From Nitrospirae bacterium JdFR-85 (GTDB lineage Bacteria > Nitrospirota > Thermodesulfovibrionia > Thermodesulfovibrionales > JdFR-85): a stretch of 44,508 bases of DNA. Positions 42,453 through 44,508 of this stretch are shown here, piece after piece. The stretch is taken from assembly GCA_002011745.1 (NCBI GenBank), contig MTOU01000026.1, positions 1 to 44,508 of the forward strand, in the 5' to 3' direction. The first letter of the stretch is position 1, and every line of letters starts with the position of its first letter. The notes under the pieces are model-generated. The model did not search any database and had not been told where the DNA came from. It saw only the letters and a list, made by a program, of their open reading frames with translations. The position numbers were made by a program, and so were the translations under genes.

Positions 42453-43424
42453 TCAGTAAATTTTTGTTATTTTCACTGATTGATAACCTCTACTGTTGCC
42501 CACAATACCACCAAACTTCGTAACTCCTTGAACCTTTATAGGAATTTCCGCATCAACCCTTTTACCAGTGGCAAGGACATTGCCAACCTCGAGGCTTATT
42601 AGTTCTTCAAAGGTAAGTTCAATCTTTGCAAGCTCTGCTACAATCTCTACATGTGAGTTCAATATTGCATTTAATAGAGTATCAACCCATTTTTTATCGA
42701 TCCTGTCACGCTTCTGTTGTTGAAGTCTATGTGTTACTAAAAATGTATCCTTTACTGACTCTAACAAAGAAGGAGGGATACATAGAAAAGTCCTACCAGA
42801 GAAACCATTAAGAACAATCTGAAATTCCATTTTTATAAGAGAATCATTTGGAGAGAAAAGATTAATAAACTGGATATTGCTTTCCACCTTTAGCAGTTCA
42901 GGATTGAGAGATACAATGTCTTTAAAAGAATCAGAAATATCGTCAATTGTCAATTTTGCAATCTTTTTTATAATTCTCTGCTCTATTGGTGTAAAAGGTT
43001 TCTCTTTTATCTCTCCTGTTTTGGCCCTTGGACTACCGAAATAAAACTCCAGAATTACAGAGATAAGTTGAGCCTCTATTATAAAGAGAGCATGTATATT
43101 TAAAGGATTCATTTTGATGATGTTTATACTTGATGGTACAGGTGTCATCTCTGTAAGCTCTCCGAAGCTTATCACCTCCACTGGATTGATGTTTATGTCT
43201 ACTGCCCTGAGAATCAATGAAGAAAGAGATTCTTTAAAGGACTGAGCGAATTTTTCACTCACTCCATTTAAGGCAGACAGTCTGCTCAAAAGTAATGTGC
43301 CTTCTCTGAAGTCATACTTTCTCACTGTAATACTTCCATTTCTGGAAGGTTCTGTCTTGATCTTTCCATTCTGAACACCTTTAAGAAGTGTTTCTACTTC
43401 GGCCTGAGAGAGTATCCTGTTCAT
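42453..43424 (-). CDS. fliM: flagellar motor switch protein FliM
   Basis: The 323-aa protein starts with MNRILSQAEVETLLKGV, matching the CheY-P-binding N-terminal peptide of FliM (LSQ-E/D-I/V-x-x-LL). A CheC-like middle domain (about residues 45-230) and a C-terminal SpoA domain (about 250-320) follow. FliM links the chemotaxis signal to the rotor. It overlaps fliL by 4 nt. The retained N-terminal peptide implies that a CheY exists elsewhere in the genome. Confidence 0.95.
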   Translation of the reverse strand: MNRILSQAEVETLLKGVQNGKIKTEPSRNGSITVRKYDFREGTLLLSRLSALNGVSEKFAQSFKESLSSLILRAVDININPVEVISFGELTEMTPVPSSINIIKMNPLNIHALFIIEAQLISVILEFYFGSPRAKTGEIKEKPFTPIEQRIIKKIAKLTIDDISDSFKDIVSLNPELLKVESNIQFINLFSPNDSLIKMEFQIVLNGFSGRTFLCIPPSLLESVKDTFLVTHRLQQQKRDRIDKKWVDTLLNAILNSHVEIVAELAKIELTFEELISLEVGNVLATGKRVDAEIPIKVQGVTKFGGIVGNSRGYQSVKITKIY

Positions 43425-43894
43425 TGCATTACAAATTCTGTAAAATAAACACTTTTGAATACATCCCTGCCAACAGCCTGATTTGCCCTAAGAAGAATCT
43501 CATCTTTCAACTGCATCTTGCCCTCAGGACTTGAGATAGACTCTACAGATTTGCTACTTACAAGAGTGATAATAGCATCCCTTATCTGAGGAATCTTGCT
43601 GTCCACCATATCTTTGTACTCCTCTGCTGTTAGTTCTAATTGCATTGTGACCTTGAGAAATCTACCCTGTTCCATTAGATTGAGTATGAAAGGATCAAGA
43701 GGCACAAGAACAGATTTTGTTGCTGCCTCTGTGTGAGATGGCTCAGTGGAGGGTTTCTCCCCTTTTTTTAAGAAAAAGAAGTATCCACTCCCTGCTGCCA
43801 AAAGAAGTACCACTGCTACAATTGCTAATAGAAATAATTTGTTCTTTTTGGGTTTGGGTTGTTCTGAAGTTTCTTCTACTTTTTCCTCATCCAT
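43421..43894 (-). CDS. fliL: flagellar basal-body-associated protein FliL
   Basis: The 157-aa protein has a charged N-terminus, one transmembrane helix (about residues 20-42) and a periplasmic domain with LVPLDPFILNLMEQGRFLKV and the final DVFKSVYFTEFVMQ. FliL surrounds the stator and supports torque or stator retention. A good AAAGAGGTG precedes the ATG at 43894. It is the first gene of the long flagellar run in this window; its promoter should lie in 43895-44108, where I see only weak candidates and a hairpin. Confidence 0.93.
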   Translation of the reverse strand: MDEEKVEETSEQPKPKKNKLFLLAIVAVVLLLAAGSGYFFFLKKGEKPSTEPSHTEAATKSVLVPLDPFILNLMEQGRFLKVTMQLELTAEEYKDMVDSKIPQIRDAIITLVSSKSVESISSPEGKMQLKDEILLRANQAVGRDVFKSVYFTEFVMQ

Positions 43895-43940
43895 AGTTAC
43901 ACCTCTTTCTCAATTTTTTAGGATAGTTGTTACTCTTAGA

Positions 43941-43957
43941 GAGGGAGTAGCTCCCTC
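43941..43957. repeat. 17-bp palindrome upstream of fliL
   Basis: GAGGGAG (43941-43947) and CTCCCTC (43951-43957) are perfect complements around TAG. It is 47 bp upstream of the fliL start. Neither strand has a clear T-run next to it. It could be a regulator site for the flagellar operon or a transcript hairpin. Confidence 0.5.
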
Positions 43958-43973
43958 AGTGTCCATAATATTT

Positions 43974-43990
43974 TTCAAATATCATGCCTG
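43974..43990 (-). promoter_or_regulatory. weak sigma54-like site upstream of fliL
   Basis: On the minus strand CAGGCATGATATTTGAA keeps GG-N10-G and TTG spacing of a sigma54 site but has A where the conserved C of the -12 GC should be. It is listed only because the flgF site suggests sigma54 control; no better fliL promoter is seen. Confidence 0.2.
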
Positions 43991-44108
43991 TTAGGAAATT
44001 CCTTGAAATTACAGGATCTTAGGTATTATGTTCCTTGTTTCTGTCAAACAAATGACTATAGAAATGGGCGAATCAACAGGAGAGTGTTTGAAAAAATGGC
44101 AGTTTATT

Positions 44109-44408
44109 CTATGAGATAGGGATAAAAGTTGTTCTGTTTCTACCATTCTTTTTAGAATTATAGAGAGCTTTATCAGCTACAGCTATTAAGCATCCCTTAT
44201 CTATTTCTTTTCGAGGGTTCTGTATCGAAGTAATTCCTATACTTATTGTTACATTTATATTTTTATTATCAAATTTAAAGGATGTTTTCTCTACCTTTTT
44301 TCTCAATCTCTCAGCGACATTTATTGCCCCTTGGGGATTTGTTTCAGGTAGAATTATAGCAAATTCTTCACCTCCATAACGGGCGGCAGTATCTGATTTT
44401 CTTATATC
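44109..44408 (-). pseudogene. C-terminal remnant of a GGDEF diguanylate cyclase
   Basis: The frame carries the active-site motif RYGGEEFAIILPET (GGEEF at 44361-44375) and continues with VTISIGITSIQ and the family ending ADKALYNSKKNGRNR. It is thus the second half of a cyclic-di-GMP synthase domain. Reading upstream in the same frame, two stops appear (TAG at 44409-44411, TAA at 44424-44426), and the D-x-x-x-FK-x-x-ND half of the domain is missing. What lies further right, to the window edge, does not look like GGDEF. A sequencing frameshift is possible but would not restore the missing motif within the visible bases. Confidence 0.7.
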
Positions 44409-44508
44409 CTAAACTCCTCGCTTTTAGGCACATAATCTTAGAGACTTAAGTATGTCTTTCTGTTTTTTTGTTAATTCTGTTGTCATTCGTTCTCCATTGG
44501 AGAGTTCT

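Overview
The window looks like a bacterial chromosome segment from a low-to-moderate GC, Gram-negative, flagellated organism. FlgH and FlgI (L- and P-ring proteins), a SPOR protein and several signal peptides support an outer membrane. Coding sequences use AGA/AGG for arginine and ATA for isoleucine very heavily, a habit often seen in thermophilic lineages. Together with the gene content I would guess Nitrospirota (Thermodesulfovibrio-like). This taxonomic call is inference; there is no rRNA here to settle it.

Region 1 (1-6608, + strand) is a compatible-solute cluster: a glucosyl-3-phosphoglycerate synthase-like GT, an MscS channel, a tandem-repeat DUF5752 protein, a TreT-type trehalose synthase and a bifunctional trehalose-6-phosphate synthase/phosphatase. 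Region 2 (6633-15209, mostly - strand) is an envelope and RNA-metabolism block: an M23 peptidase, divergent VanZ, then a long, tightly overlapping run queH - DUF2905 - spoIID-like - queA - SPOR - phoH - pgpH-like - ybeY - dgkA/PAP2. Region 3 (15280-16915, - strand) is motAB with a sigma28-type promoter.

Region 4 (16965-23087, mostly + strand) holds serS, a small membrane protein on the other strand, tRNA-Ala(CGC), a short coiled-coil protein, cdd, argJ, tRNA-Val(GAC), a PilZ protein and an HDOD protein. Region 5 (23077-43894, - strand) is a very long flagellar cluster in transcription order: fliL-M-N-O-P-Q-R, flhB-A-F-G, fliA, a 40-aa lysine-rich ORF, a DUF2802-like coiled coil, flgF-G-A-H-I, a flgJ/M23 fusion, flgM-N-K-L, csrA, fliW, and finally a GH13 sugar phosphorylase abutting fliW. 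The window ends with a broken GGDEF remnant.

The flagellar logic is visible in the DNA. There is a sigma54-type site (GG-N10-GC) in front of flgF, and sigma28-type sites in front of flgM and motA, while fliA (sigma28) and flgM (anti-sigma28) are both encoded here. The phosphorylase at the end of the csrA-fliW unit is of the GH13_18 type that includes glucosylglycerate phosphorylases, so synthesis (left edge) and possible breakdown (flagellar operon) of one solute may both be encoded. Four or five genes have a -10 box only 5-9 nt before the start codon and no Shine-Dalgarno, which suggests leaderless transcripts.

No stretch longer than about 300 bases lacks a gene. The largest gaps (16832-17086, 18891-19117, 43895-44108, 1-195) hold promoters, inverted repeats and one unexplained open frame. 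I saw no CRISPR array, insertion sequence or prophage.
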